Made by a program: the position numbers and the translations under genes. Shown here piece after piece: positions 27,476-37,181 of a stretch of DNA of 64,000 bases (position 1 is the stretch's first letter; each line of letters begins with the position of its first letter). The stretch spans positions 4,466,001 to 4,530,000 of the forward strand of contig NZ_CP028923.1 of assembly GCF_005166025.1 (NCBI RefSeq). Reading direction: 5' to 3'. The stretch is from Mangrovivirga cuniculi. Its GTDB lineage: Bacteria; Bacteroidota; Bacteroidia; Cytophagales; Cyclobacteriaceae. The notes below the pieces were generated by a model. It saw nothing but the letters and a program-made list of their open reading frames with translations, was not told where the DNA came from and ran no database searches.

Positions 27476-29644
27476 TTAAGCCAATCCTAATTTTCTCGGA
27501 GATTCATTATCCAGCCCTGCTGATTTGGCGATTCCCATCAGCTGACGGATATTATCTTTCATGTCATCATCCTGAGCATTTTGCATCATTTTAAATAACA
27601 ATGCAGATATGGAAAGATTCTTTAAGTCCTCAGATGAAATATTCAGCGTACTCATTATTTCTCCAATGTTATTTCGGAATGAGGATCCACCGTCAGATTT
27701 CAAAAAAGCATCCTTCACATCAGTTATCACATCACTGCTTTTCATAAATCCATCGATGGCTTTACCTTTGGCCATCGAACCGACTATTTGATTGAAGAAG
27801 GTTGATTCCCCACCAATAATATCAATATTTGCAGTTTTCATAGCTTCAGCCATTACCTCTGCTTGTGCTTCGGCGATCTGTCTGTTCACATCTAATTGTG
27901 CAAGCTCGACAGCTCTGTCTTTATCTAATCTCATCTTAAATTCTTCATGCTCCATACCGGCACCATCAAGAATCTTCATCGCTTCAGCCTTCTCTTTTAT
28001 ACCATCAGCATCTGCTTTAGCTTTTGCTGCCATTACACTAGCTTCTGCCAAGCCTTCTTTTTCCTTAGCAGTTGCCATTACTTCGGTAACTTCAGAATCA
28101 GCTTTTCCTTTTTCACGTGCTACTTTTGCAGCCACAAATCCAAGCCTCTCATCAGCTTCAGCCTGAGCATTCGATTTCATTTTAATACCCTTCGCTTCTG
28201 CATCTGCCTTCATTTCGATTACTGATGCTTCAGATTCCCCTTCTTTCTCTTTCGCTTCAGCTTTAGCAGACATCACCTGTGCTTCAGACATACCGATGGC
28301 AGCTTTTTGAGCAGCTTCAGCATCGGCTAATGTTTTCATTGCTTCTGCTTTGTGAATTGCTGCTGATTGTTCTGCCTCAGCATCAATCAGAGCCTTTTTA
28401 GCTAATGACTCCGACGCCTGGCGTGCAGCCTCGGCAGCTTTGATCTCCTGAACAAGTGCTTCCTGCGCTTTTTGTTCTGCAACTGTTATCGCAACTTGCT
28501 TATTACGTTCTGCTTCCGCATTTGCCCTGGTATCTTTGATCTTTTCCTCTTCTTCAACAGTAGCTTTCTCCACAGTAACGCGCTCGCGAATAACTTCCTG
28601 GATATTTCTTCTTTCTACTTCAAGAGATTTTTCCTTTTCTATCTGTGCCAACTCTACTACACGTTCCCTTTCGGTAGCTTCCAGAGCTCTCGCCTGCTCA
28701 ACTCTTTCGCTCTCTATCGCATCCGCTTTTTCCTTATTCTTTTGAGCTACTAATATCTGACGTAATTTATTTTCCTCAGCTACTCCGATCTCTTCCTCAG
28801 TCGCTATTCGGGCATTTTGCGCCTTCTTATCATTTTCTGCCTGAACACGCTCTATTTCAGCAGACTCCCTGGCTTTAATTGACTCGACCTCTCGTCTTTG
28901 CTGCTCCTCTTTTTCAATTTGCTGACGTTCTAACTGGAGAATTGTTTCCCTGGCTTCAACATCTTGCTTCTTGATCGTTTTTTCCTTTTCTCTCTCGATC
29001 AGGTTAGCTTTGATCTTTTCTTCAGAAGTTAATTCTATGATCTTTTTTATACCCTGTGAATCAAGAATATTATCCTGGTTAAGATCGTGTATAGATGTTT
29101 GTTCAACATAATCAATAGCACAGTCATCTAAGACATATCCATTTAGGTCAGTACCAATTTCCTGAAGGATTTTCTCTTTAAAACTCGCCCTGGAATTATA
29201 TAATTCAACAAAATCAAAATGTTTACCTACAGTTTTTAATGCCTCGGAAAATTTCGCATCAAAAAGGCGTTCTAACTCACTAATCTCTGATGCTCTGTGA
29301 CATCCGATTGATTGAGCTACATGAATTACATCCTCAGTAGTTTTATTTACCCTGATAAAGAAACTCACCTTGATATCTGCCCGCATGTTATCTTTACAGA
29401 TCAGACCATCTTTAGCCATTCTGGAGATGTTCAAAGTCTTCAAAGTGATATCCATCACTTCCAGCTTGTGCAATACAGGTACAACAAATATACCTGAGAA
29501 AGAAACTTTGGCGTCTCCCAATCCGGTCCGGATTAGCGCTTCACCCTGTACCGCTTTTCGGTACATTTTTATGAACATTGAGATAATTCCGATCACCAGA
29601 ATTACTCCAACGATCAATGTAATCATTAGAATTTTATCTGTCAT
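27476..29644 (-). CDS. Flotillin family protein (YqiK-like)
   Basis: A 722-residue membrane-anchored SPFH protein. One N-terminal helix (residues 4-25) is followed by a SPFH/band-7 domain to about residue 205, then a very long Ala/Glu/Lys-rich coiled coil (about 215-570) typical of flotillins. The C-terminal ~120 residues are globular. Flotillins scaffold ordered membrane microdomains. It begins 7 bp after the YqiJ-like gene, a pairing conserved in many bacteria. Codon bias in the coiled coil creates long open frames on the other strand, which are not genes. Confidence 0.9.
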   Translation of the reverse strand: MTDKILMITLIVGVILVIGIISMFIKMYRKAVQGEALIRTGLGDAKVSFSGIFVVPVLHKLEVMDITLKTLNISRMAKDGLICKDNMRADIKVSFFIRVNKTTEDVIHVAQSIGCHRASEISELERLFDAKFSEALKTVGKHFDFVELYNSRASFKEKILQEIGTDLNGYVLDDCAIDYVEQTSIHDLNQDNILDSQGIKKIIELTSEEKIKANLIEREKEKTIKKQDVEARETILQLERQQIEKEEQQRREVESIKARESAEIERVQAENDKKAQNARIATEEEIGVAEENKLRQILVAQKNKEKADAIESERVEQARALEATERERVVELAQIEKEKSLEVERRNIQEVIRERVTVEKATVEEEEKIKDTRANAEAERNKQVAITVAEQKAQEALVQEIKAAEAARQASESLAKKALIDAEAEQSAAIHKAEAMKTLADAEAAQKAAIGMSEAQVMSAKAEAKEKEGESEASVIEMKADAEAKGIKMKSNAQAEADERLGFVAAKVAREKGKADSEVTEVMATAKEKEGLAEASVMAAKAKADADGIKEKAEAMKILDGAGMEHEEFKMRLDKDRAVELAQLDVNRQIAEAQAEVMAEAMKTANIDIIGGESTFFNQIVGSMAKGKAIDGFMKSSDVITDVKDAFLKSDGGSSFRNNIGEIMSTLNISSEDLKNLSISALLFKMMQNAQDDDMKDNIRQLMGIAKSAGLDNESPRKLGLA

Positions 29645-29651
29645 TTTAGTT

Positions 29652-30275
29652 TTAGTTGTATGGTTCTATTAAATAAATGTTTTGATCTTTTCTGTATTCC
29701 AACACCAGGCCGGTCTCTCCATTACTCATCTTTGAATCAGTCGTTGTTCTGACATTTAAAATATGAGGCGCTCCTTTTGTTGATACTTTGGCCTGTCCTG
29801 TCTTGATTTTGCTTGCCGGAATAGTGATTGTGCATACTTTGCCTATTAAAACATCTCCCGCATCACCACTGGAATTTAATTTCCCAAAAATCTTAACAAA
29901 TGGCATGGTCATGAACTTGGCAATGAACAATCCTAATATCAAAGATCCCAGAAGAACCGGAATTCCAAGAATAATTGAAGAATTCCCTATCAAGTCATTG
30001 ATAATCATTGAGATTGTCCATGAGGGTATGATCAGGAATGTAAAAAATATCATTACCGGCACCTGACCAAGATTAAAAAATGCAAGTACATTATTTAGCC
30101 ACATTACTGAGGCCCCGTCAATCTCGGCATCTGCATCCAAATCAACATCAATATCGAAAAGATCCATGTCCAGCAAACCAATTATAACGGTTATCCAATA
30201 AACAACAACGAATATCGCCAGCGCAGTTATAATAATGTTTGCCGGCGATACTGAAGCCGCTAGCACTTCATTCAT
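29652..30275 (-). CDS. YqiJ-like/NfeD-type membrane protein with OB fold
   Basis: A 207-residue inner-membrane protein. Three hydrophobic segments (about residues 12-35, 65-90 and 95-130) precede a C-terminal OB-fold-like domain (GDVLIGKVCTITIPASKIKTGQAKVSTKG). Proteins of this YqiJ/NfeD type are obligate neighbours of flotillins and are thought to work with them in the membrane. It lies 7 bp before the flotillin gene and 7 bp after the PspA gene. Confidence 0.83.
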   Translation of the reverse strand: MNEVLAASVSPANIIITALAIFVVVYWITVIIGLLDMDLFDIDVDLDADAEIDGASVMWLNNVLAFFNLGQVPVMIFFTFLIIPSWTISMIINDLIGNSSIILGIPVLLGSLILGLFIAKFMTMPFVKIFGKLNSSGDAGDVLIGKVCTITIPASKIKTGQAKVSTKGAPHILNVRTTTDSKMSNGETGLVLEYRKDQNIYLIEPYN

Positions 30276-30282
30276 ATAATAT

Positions 30283-30996
30283 TTATTTGTCGTTGTTAAT
30301 ACCTAATTTTTCTTTTAATCTGGCTAGTTCCTCAGCTTTATCGCTGGTTTCTGCCTGCGCAAGAGTTTTATCTATCTCTTCATCGATACTTCTTGACTCC
30401 TCTGCCATTTCACCATAACTTTCCGCAAGAGCTTCTTCCTGATCAACTTTTTCTCTCATTCGCTCCAGCATGCTAATTGTATCTGAAGAATCGATCTGAG
30501 CCATTTGCTTATTTATATTTTTAGTGGCATTACTCACTTTTACCCTTGCTTTAAGAGTTTTAAGTTCATTTTCCCACTTTGCGATCTTTGACTTTAATCT
30601 CTTGATATTGCCTTCAAGCTGCTCTACAGAAGATTCGAATTGTTGTTTTTGACCCTGAGCCCTGGCAGCATGTTTCATGTTTTCTTCTTTTTGAATAAGC
30701 GCCTCAGTAGCTAAACGATCTGCCTCTTCGTTTGAAACAGAACCAGTTTGCGCACTTTTAAGAAGTTTTACAGCCTTTTGCTCATAATCTTCTGATTTGG
30801 AGGTATAATTTTCATACTCTCTCCTGGCTTTGATAGCCATCGCTTTTACTTCGGCAAGGGATTTCAAACTTTTATCGAGATCTTCTTTCATATCTCTGAT
30901 TCCCTGCTCAGTTAATTTTATAGGATCTTCTAATTTATCCACAGCTGCATGAGCTTCAGATTGACCAATTTTAAATAATCTTCTAAATATGTTCAT
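30283..30996 (-). CDS. pspA: PspA/IM30 (ESCRT-III-like) family protein
   Basis: A 237-residue, almost wholly helical peripheral membrane protein. The N-terminus MNIFRRLFKIGQSEAHAAVDKLEDPIK matches the amphipathic helix and start of PspA/IM30. The rest is heptad-rich coiled coil. Family members assemble into rods on stressed inner membranes and preserve the proton-motive force. It is the second gene of the five-gene operon, 14 bp after the YbjN/YjfI-like gene. No PspF/PspBC homologues are present, so control must differ from the enterobacterial system. Confidence 0.9.
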   Translation of the reverse strand: MNIFRRLFKIGQSEAHAAVDKLEDPIKLTEQGIRDMKEDLDKSLKSLAEVKAMAIKARREYENYTSKSEDYEQKAVKLLKSAQTGSVSNEEADRLATEALIQKEENMKHAARAQGQKQQFESSVEQLEGNIKRLKSKIAKWENELKTLKARVKVSNATKNINKQMAQIDSSDTISMLERMREKVDQEEALAESYGEMAEESRSIDEEIDKTLAQAETSDKAEELARLKEKLGINNDK

Positions 30997-31010
30997 GGTT
31001 TTATGTTTTT

Positions 31011-31403
31011 CTACTTTGAAAATGTGATTAAATCATTACTGTATTCACTAAGCAAAAGGCCAAGAGAGTTAAATGAAGCTTCAAGTTCATTTAAATCAAG
31101 ATTCTCCAGTTCTAAAGTATTTCTAAAAATCACCTTTCTTCCTGTCTCATCTAAAACAAATGCTCCGTGTATAATGTCTCTGTTTTTTTGCAGCAACTTC
31201 TTCAGCGTTCCATTTGAATCATCCTGCAATTCCAATATGAATTGCTCCATAATTAGGATCGGATCGGCACAACCCAGAACCAGGTTTGATATACCTGAAG
31301 AAGGATCATTAACTACGAGTACCCCGTTTGATTCATCTTCGTGGCTAATATCGTAATCGAGGTCAATTACATAGTCTCTAACTTTTTGATAGTTTTTGGT
31401 CAT
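31011..31403 (-). CDS. YbjN/YjfI-like small acidic protein
   Basis: A 130-residue soluble protein and first gene of the PspA/flotillin operon. Its sequence (VRDYVIDLDYDISHEDESNGVLVVNDPSSGISNLVLGCADPILIMEQFI) has the look of YbjN/type III-chaperone-like folds, and small proteins of this kind (YjfI, DUF2170) commonly accompany PspA. The exact family is uncertain. A function as a partner or chaperone of PspA is inferred from position only. Confidence 0.65.
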   Translation of the reverse strand: MTKNYQKVRDYVIDLDYDISHEDESNGVLVVNDPSSGISNLVLGCADPILIMEQFILELQDDSNGTLKKLLQKNRDIIHGAFVLDETGRKVIFRNTLELENLDLNELEASFNSLGLLLSEYSNDLITFSK

Positions 31404-31538
31404 AAAGGATAAGGTTTTATTGAATAAACAAATATTGGTAATTGATCATCTGACAATCTCTCGTCGGATAACTATAGATGGTAATTTGGTAATTTCATAA
31501 CAGTAATATTCTTAGTTGATAAATCTATTTTTATTAGA

Positions 31539-31559
31539 GTTGCTCATAAAATTAGCAAC
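31539..31559. promoter_or_regulatory. Inverted repeat in the divergent promoter region
   Basis: GTTGCT (31539-31544) and AGCAAC (31554-31559) form a perfect inverted repeat with a 9-bp spacer, between the PspA operon and the XRE regulator gene. A dimeric repressor such as that XRE protein could bind here. The spacing and location fit an operator, but there is no direct proof. Confidence 0.35.
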
Positions 31560-31636
31560 ATTATATTAATATATACGCTCTTTTATCAAAAAAAGTTTTA
31601 GTTTTACCTAAATTAATTACACTAAAGACAAATAAT

Positions 31637-32413
31637 ATGTCATATATCGGCAAAAACATCAAAAAAATACGCGTTGTCAAAAAAATGAGCCAAGCTGATT
31701 TTGCTCAAATCTTTGACATCGCAAGACCTAGTGTAGGTGCCTACGAAGAAGGACGTTCCGAGCCGAAAATAGAAACTATTATACAAATTGCAAAATACTT
31801 TAAGCTCTCTATAGATACATTGTTGACAAAAGAACTCACCATTAATGAGCTCTATAAGTTTGACTTGTTTAAAAAAGAATTCAAAGGTTCTTTAGATAAA
31901 AAAGTAGACAAGCCTCACAAAGATTCTATACAGAAATCCACCCCATTGGTAACCATTGGTGATCACTTAAATTACATAGTAAACTATGATCATGCGGATT
32001 TCATTAACAATTTACCGGAAATACAATTCCCCTTAAACAAATCTAAAAAAACAAGGGCTTTTCAAATTTCCGGTAGCGAAATGGAATATGAAGGCTGTGG
32101 ATTAAATCACAAAGACATCATACTCTGTACTCCAATTGATAAGAACTCAAAGCTCAACACTGACACTCTTTATATTGTAGTAACCAATGATGAGATTATT
32201 TCTAGGTCTTTAAAAACTATAACGAAATCAACTATGGTATTCAAACCATACAATCCTGCCTATGACAATTCTTCTATTAAAAAAGAAGATATCATTGAAT
32301 TATGGAAAGCAGAAGCTGTTTTTAGCCTTACATTACGATCTCCCAGCAGACTTGAGGAAAGAGTCGAAAAACTAGAACAACAATTAGACAAACTTCTTAA
32401 GGATAAAATTTAA
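31637..32413 (+). CDS. XRE-family regulator with degenerate S24-like C-terminal domain
   Basis: A 258-residue DNA-binding protein. Residues 5-60 are an XRE helix-turn-helix (IRVVKKMSQADFAQIFDIARPSVGAYEEGR). Residues ~130-235 follow the LexA/CI S24 fold, but the GDSMEP catalytic-Ser block reads GSEMEYEG and the Lys block reads IISRSLKTI, so both catalytic residues appear lost and self-cleavage is unlikely. A short coiled coil (LEERVEKLEQQLDKLLKD) ends the protein. It is divergent from the PspA operon with 233 bp between, so it is the best candidate for that operon's regulator. Confidence 0.8.
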   Translation: MSYIGKNIKKIRVVKKMSQADFAQIFDIARPSVGAYEEGRSEPKIETIIQIAKYFKLSIDTLLTKELTINELYKFDLFKKEFKGSLDKKVDKPHKDSIQKSTPLVTIGDHLNYIVNYDHADFINNLPEIQFPLNKSKKTRAFQISGSEMEYEGCGLNHKDIILCTPIDKNSKLNTDTLYIVVTNDEIISRSLKTITKSTMVFKPYNPAYDNSSIKKEDIIELWKAEAVFSLTLRSPSRLEERVEKLEQQLDKLLKDKI

Positions 32414-32462
32414 AAATTTATCTTCTATATTTTTTTATCAGGAAAAGCTTCTGGCATTAAAA

Positions 32463-32515
32463 AAGGTGTGATTGCTCACACCTTAAAGCTCTTGAAACTC
32501 ATAGAGTTTTTTTAC
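32463..32515 (+). terminator. Double-hairpin terminator after the XRE gene
   Basis: Two hairpins in series: AAGGTGTGA-TTGC-TCACACCTT (32463-32484), then AAACTC-ATA-GAGTTT followed by a T-run (32495-32513). They start 50 bp after the XRE stop codon. The second has the canonical tail of an intrinsic terminator. Confidence 0.75.
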
Positions 32516-32647
32516 CCTTTATAAATCAGGGCTCTATTTTTTTCATATTTAATTCAAAAATATATTTCTTGGGATTGGTAGTCAATTACCATAAATGGGT
32601 ATATTAAAAATTTTATATATTAACGAAGTATCTATAAACACGACAAA

Positions 32648-33430
32648 ATGAATCAGGAAGGAAAATCCATTTATGAACAATATCTGGAAATCGTATCAGC
32701 GACACCTGAAGTAGATTCTTCGTTACTTCAAAAACATGTCAGGAATTTAAGGGAATCTGAGAAATATTTACCTATTGGCATGACCTTTTTATTCATAACC
32801 AATTCTTCTAAACAGAAATATGAATTTATTACTAAAAATGTTGAATACTGCACTGGTTTAAAGCTCCAGGACCTTTATGAAGAAGGAGTAAATTACATTA
32901 TGTCGAGAATTCACCCGGAAGAAATTAAAAAATGGCATGCCATTGTAGGAGAGATTATTAATGAATTGCTAAAACTACCTGAAGACCAACGGTTAAAAGC
33001 TAATTTTCAGCTCCAATACAGGCTCAAAAACGGCTCCGGAAAGTATATTAATATTTCTGACGGTCATATACCTATAGCATTAAATGATGATGGAATACCA
33101 TATTTATTTCTGAGCCAGGTGACTGTACTTGGAAGTGGTGAGAAGGCCGAGCCAAAAGGAATTTTAATGTGTTTAAATAACAACAATGAATATGATGTAA
33201 TTTTCAAAACTCCTGATAAGGCTGGCAATATAGAAATATTTCTTACTGATCGGGAAATTGAAGTTTTGAATTATGTTGGCAAGGGGATGACCAGTAAAGA
33301 TATTGCAGACAAAATACACGTGAGTAAAGAAACCGTTGATAAACACCGAAAAAATATTATCAAAAAAATGAATGTCAATAATGTGGTTGAAGCCTACAGT
33401 AAAGCTAAAAGGGCTGATCTTATTGAATGA
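32648..33430 (+). CDS. PAS domain LuxR-type transcriptional regulator
   Basis: A 260-residue transcription factor. Residues ~35-165 look like a PAS fold (FLFITNSSKQKYEFITKNVEYCTGL, then RIHPEEIKKWHAIV and YRLKNGSGKYINISDGHIPI). Residues ~195-255 are a LuxR helix-turn-helix (LTDREIEVLNYVGKGMTSKDIADKI, VSKETVDKHRKNIIKKMNV). There is no receiver domain and no nearby kinase, so the PAS module itself is probably the sensor. This architecture is common in Bacteroidota. Its target genes cannot be told. Confidence 0.83.
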   Translation: MNQEGKSIYEQYLEIVSATPEVDSSLLQKHVRNLRESEKYLPIGMTFLFITNSSKQKYEFITKNVEYCTGLKLQDLYEEGVNYIMSRIHPEEIKKWHAIVGEIINELLKLPEDQRLKANFQLQYRLKNGSGKYINISDGHIPIALNDDGIPYLFLSQVTVLGSGEKAEPKGILMCLNNNNEYDVIFKTPDKAGNIEIFLTDREIEVLNYVGKGMTSKDIADKIHVSKETVDKHRKNIIKKMNVNNVVEAYSKAKRADLIE

Positions 33431-33459
33431 TATTTTTTCATAATAATTAATTAAAAACA

Positions 33460-36400
33460 TTATAACTGATTACCGATCTTTAATATATCTGTATAAACAC
33501 CTCTCGCAGTTACTTCTGCTCCGGCTCCGGCACCCTGAATAATCAATGGGTGATCACCATATCCTGATGTATATATTTCAAAAATTGAATCAGCATTTTT
33601 TATCCCTCCAAGGGGTGAATTTTTATCTACCTTGATCAATTTCACATTCAACTGGTGCTTTTCAACATCAAGGTCTCCGATATACCTTAGCACTTCATTT
33701 TCTTTTAAACTTGATTTTAGCTTTTTATAGTGAATATCTAATTCCTCTTTATGCTGTAGAAAAGAATCAAAATCGTCTTCATTCTGAAGAGCTTCCGGAA
33801 TTAAGTTTTGTATCTCAACGTCATCCATTTCTGATTCCAGTCCGATCTCTCTCGCCAAAATCAATAACTTCCTTGCCACATCCATTCCATCAAGATCTTC
33901 ACGAGGATCTGGCTCTGTATAGCCCAGCTCTCTTGCTTTTAATAAAACTTCGGAAAAGAGCGATTGATTTTCTGAAAAATTATTAAATAAATAACTCAAT
34001 GAGCCACTAAAAATCCCCTAATTCTTGTGACACTGTCTGAAGATTGTTTCAGGTATTTTAATGTATCAATCAACGGTAAACCAGCTCCAACATTTGCTTC
34101 GTAATAAAACAATTTAGATCTCCTTCTAAGCAATCTCCTTAGCTCAACATAAAAAGCATAATCGCCGGAATTTGCTTTTTTATTAGATGCAACGATATCA
34201 AATCCATGCTTAACTATTGTAGGATAAGCTTCAGTTATTTCTTCTGATGAGGTATTGTCAGCTATTACTATATTCTCCAGTCCCGTTTCAAATAGTTCTT
34301 TTAGTATCGAAGGCAGATAATTGTTTTTATCTGAATCAGCTAATTTCTCCCTCCAGTCTTTACCCAGCCCTTTAGTGTCTACTATATATTTCTTAGAATC
34401 GGCTACTCCAATTACATTTATTTTCATACCTCTCTCAGTGACAAGATCTTCTCCGGTATTTACTACCTGGTCGATTAGTGTTCCTCCCACTACTCCTTTA
34501 CCCAGGGCGAACAAATTAATTGTTTTAATTGCACCAAAGACCTGGGCATGAACAACATTCATTGCCTTTTTTATATTTTTATTACTGATCACCAGTGATA
34601 TGTGCTCACCACTAATGCTATTGCTGATCAGATACATCCAGATTTTATTTTTCCGAAGCCCCTGGATTGCCCTTTCCAGTGCAAAATTATGTCTGCCTAC
34701 TATGGCAATTATCGCCATATCATGATTAACTCTGATTGATGAAATATCCCCTGATTCTAATTCATTCTGAAATTCTCTTGTCAAAATCAGCTCTGCCTCA
34801 TTTGCCTGTTCACTATCGACAACAAATCCAATACCTCTTTCTGATGATGCCTGTGAAATCAATCTTACGCTTATATCCTTTTTACTTAACGAATGAAATA
34901 TTCTTGCATCGATACCCACTTTTCCCAGCATACCTTTCCCATCTAAGCTTACCAGTGATACCCCTTCGATCGATGAAACTGCTTTAACACCCTTTTCAGC
35001 ACCGGTTTTATCAATTAAAGTACCTGTTTCCTGAGGCTTCCAGGTACTTTTGATCCTTAATGGAATATTATTGAAAAGAAGTGGCTGGATTGTTTTTGGA
35101 TGAAGTACATTGGCACCAAAATTTGCAAGTTCATTGGCTTCCCGGTAGCTTATGTGTTCCAGCTTCATGGCATGTGGAACATATTTCGGACTTGCGCTGA
35201 AAACCCCTTCAACATCTGTCCAGTTTTGTACCTCGACAGCATTGATAAAACTGGCAATCAATGTTGCAGTATAATTACTGCCGTTTCTGCCCAGGGTAAC
35301 CGTTTCACCGTTAACATCTCTGGCTATAAATCCTGTAATCACAGGAATAGTCTCAATATCCAGCCTTCCGAAAAACTCTTGTACATTTGACCGTGAATTA
35401 TGAAAGTCAACATTTACTGCTGCTTCCTGACGTCCGGCTATCAGTAATTGCCTCGCATCAACCGGGATTGCTTTCAATCCATTTTTATTCAAGTAATTAG
35501 CAATAACTTTGGCGCTGATCAGTTCTCCCACTGCTAAAATTTTGTCCTCTACTGGTGTTGCTTTATACCTCAACACTTTCAGGGCTGCCAGCAAATTTGC
35601 CAGTTCATCTGTTTCATGTGAGAGATCAAGTTCGTATCCCGGAATTTGCTGGTTCTCCACAAAATCATTAAATAATTTATCATAAGAATCACCATTAATT
35701 GCAGCCTGGTAAAGTTTGCATAACCTGTTTGTACTGTCACCCCGTGCTGAAACCACTAAAGCAACCGGATACAGATCAAAAGCGTGGTTAGTTATATCGA
35801 TGACATTTTTCAGAACAGGCCCGTTTTGCAATGACTTCCCTCCGAACTTCAACACAATACGCTGATCTTTCCTCACAGGCTCATGCTGTTTATAAAAAGA
35901 TTCAATTCTGTCTGTTATCTGGTCTATCTCTATTAAAAACCCATCATGACCGTAATCAGACTTAATTTCCCTGTAGATGGCATCCGGAATATGCTCAGCT
36001 ATAAATTGCTGAAATCTGGTAGGGATAAGTGAATCAGAATCAATTCCAATTACCAAAGTAGGTATTTTTATTTCTGAAAGAGCCTTTATTTCTCCTCCAC
36101 GGTTCCTGCCTATATTATGAGTATCCAGGCATTTGGTGAGATAGAAATAACTTAAGGCATTAAAGCGATTAATAAATTTCTCCCCCTGATATTGTAAATA
36201 GCTGGAAGATTTAAAATTGTCTACTTTCTCTTCGGTGTCTGTTTGTTTTTCAATAAAAGCATCAGAGGTTCGGTATGTCAATAAGGCCATCGAGCGGGCT
36301 GCTTTCATACCTGCTTTACCACCATCTTTGGCACCAAATGTTGGATCAGATTGCATGGCCATTCTTTGAGATTCATGAACAGCAATACCCCATGCTGATT

Positions 36401-36863
36401 CTTTCGAACAAGAGGCGATTAATACCATATGACTGATATCACCTTTAAACCCATAACCAAATTCCAGAGCCTGGTTTCCTCCAAACGACCCACCGATTAT
36501 GGTATGTATTTTATCAATCTTTAATTCTTCAGCGAGTTTAAAATAAGAGTTTACCAAATCTCGAATGCTAAACTGCGGGAAATCAAGACTTTCGGGACGG
36601 GTAGACCCATATGGTGAGCCAATAGAATTGACACAGATGATAAAATATTCTTCCGGATCGTAAAAGTTTCCTTTACCAAATAGCTTAGGCCACCATTCTT
36701 CTACATCTGAGCTTCCCGAAATAGCATGAAATACCCAGATAATATTCGACTGATCTTCATCGATCTTGCCATAAGTATGATATGCTAATTGAAGATCATG
36801 GATATATTCACCGTTTTCTAAAAGAAATGGCTCTTTAAAGGTCACTGTCTTTTTATCGCTCAT
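33460..36863 (-). pseudogene. Homoserine O-acetyltransferase - aspartokinase - homoserine dehydrogenase fusion, frameshifted
   Basis: One polypeptide for three steps of methionine/threonine synthesis. The MetX domain has the nucleophile in IIGGSFGGNQALEFG, Asp in GIDSDSLIP and His in YGHDGF. Aspartokinase begins at VLKFGGKSL. Homoserine dehydrogenase begins at LFALGKGVVGGTL and continues with TEPDPREDLDGMDVARKLLIL. I start it at ATG 36863 (MSDKKTVTF), since upstream codons lie in the riboswitch. The frame breaks near 34008-34018: the first stops after RIRGFLVAH, the other resumes with SGSLSYLFNNFS. One extra G in a G4 run would restore RGIFSGSLSYLF and ~1130 residues. Sequencing error is quite possible. 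Confidence 0.85.
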
Positions 36864-36915
36864 AAATCTGTTTCTGCTTCTTTTATAACCGGGCTTATCA
36901 GGAATGCAGAGCGCT

Positions 36916-36958
36916 AAAAAAGAAAAACCTCTTTCAACTGACGTCAAAAGAGGTTTAA
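36916..36958 (-). terminator. Terminator of the SAM riboswitch expression platform
   Basis: On the minus strand AAACCTCTTT (36956-36947) pairs with AAAGAGGTTT (36934-36925), followed by T-rich sequence (TTTTTCTTTTTT). It lies between the SAM-I aptamer and the start codon at 36863. It should form when SAM is bound, and cut off the MetX fusion when methionine supply is good. Confidence 0.85.
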
Positions 36959-36972
36959 ATATCTTCTTTTGA

Positions 36973-37070
36973 CTTATCTCCCCCGGCAAACCGGGATGGA
37001 ATTAGCACCTTCTTGTAAACAAGGGTTGCTAAGGTTTCAACGGGCCTTTCCCTCCACCTTTCTTGATAAG
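36973..37070 (-). promoter_or_regulatory. SAM-I (S-box) riboswitch
   Basis: On the minus strand the sequence opens CTTATCAAGAAAGGTGGAGG, continues through GGCCC and TGAAACCTTAGCAACC, then AAGGTGCTAATTCC, and closes with GATAAG, which pairs with the opening CTTATC to form P1 (37070-37065 with 36978-36973). These are the conserved landmarks of the S-box aptamer. It sits directly upstream of the MetX-aspartokinase-homoserine dehydrogenase gene, a classical S-box target. Recognised from consensus; a covariance-model search would confirm it. Confidence 0.93.
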
Positions 37071-37104
37071 CTATGTAAATGAACTTATTTCTAAATAACT
37101 CTTG

Positions 37105-37133
37105 CAAATATAGGCTTTATTTTTAAAATCCAA
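37105..37133 (-). promoter_or_regulatory. Bacteroidota-type promoter of the riboswitch transcript
   Basis: A -7 box TATATTTG (37112-37105) matches TAnnTTTG exactly. A TTGG at 37133-37130 stands roughly where the -33 TTTG is expected. Transcription would start about 30 bases before the S-box P1 stem. Confidence 0.55.
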
Positions 37134-37181
37134 TGAAAACGTATCTTTCTATTATATAAAGCCCTATTTCTTTACACCAAT

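Noticed and set aside
27609-28753. Several long plus-strand frames opposite the flotillin gene
   Set aside because: They are Ser/Ala/Phe-rich shadows of the Ala/Glu/Lys coiled-coil codons on the minus strand.
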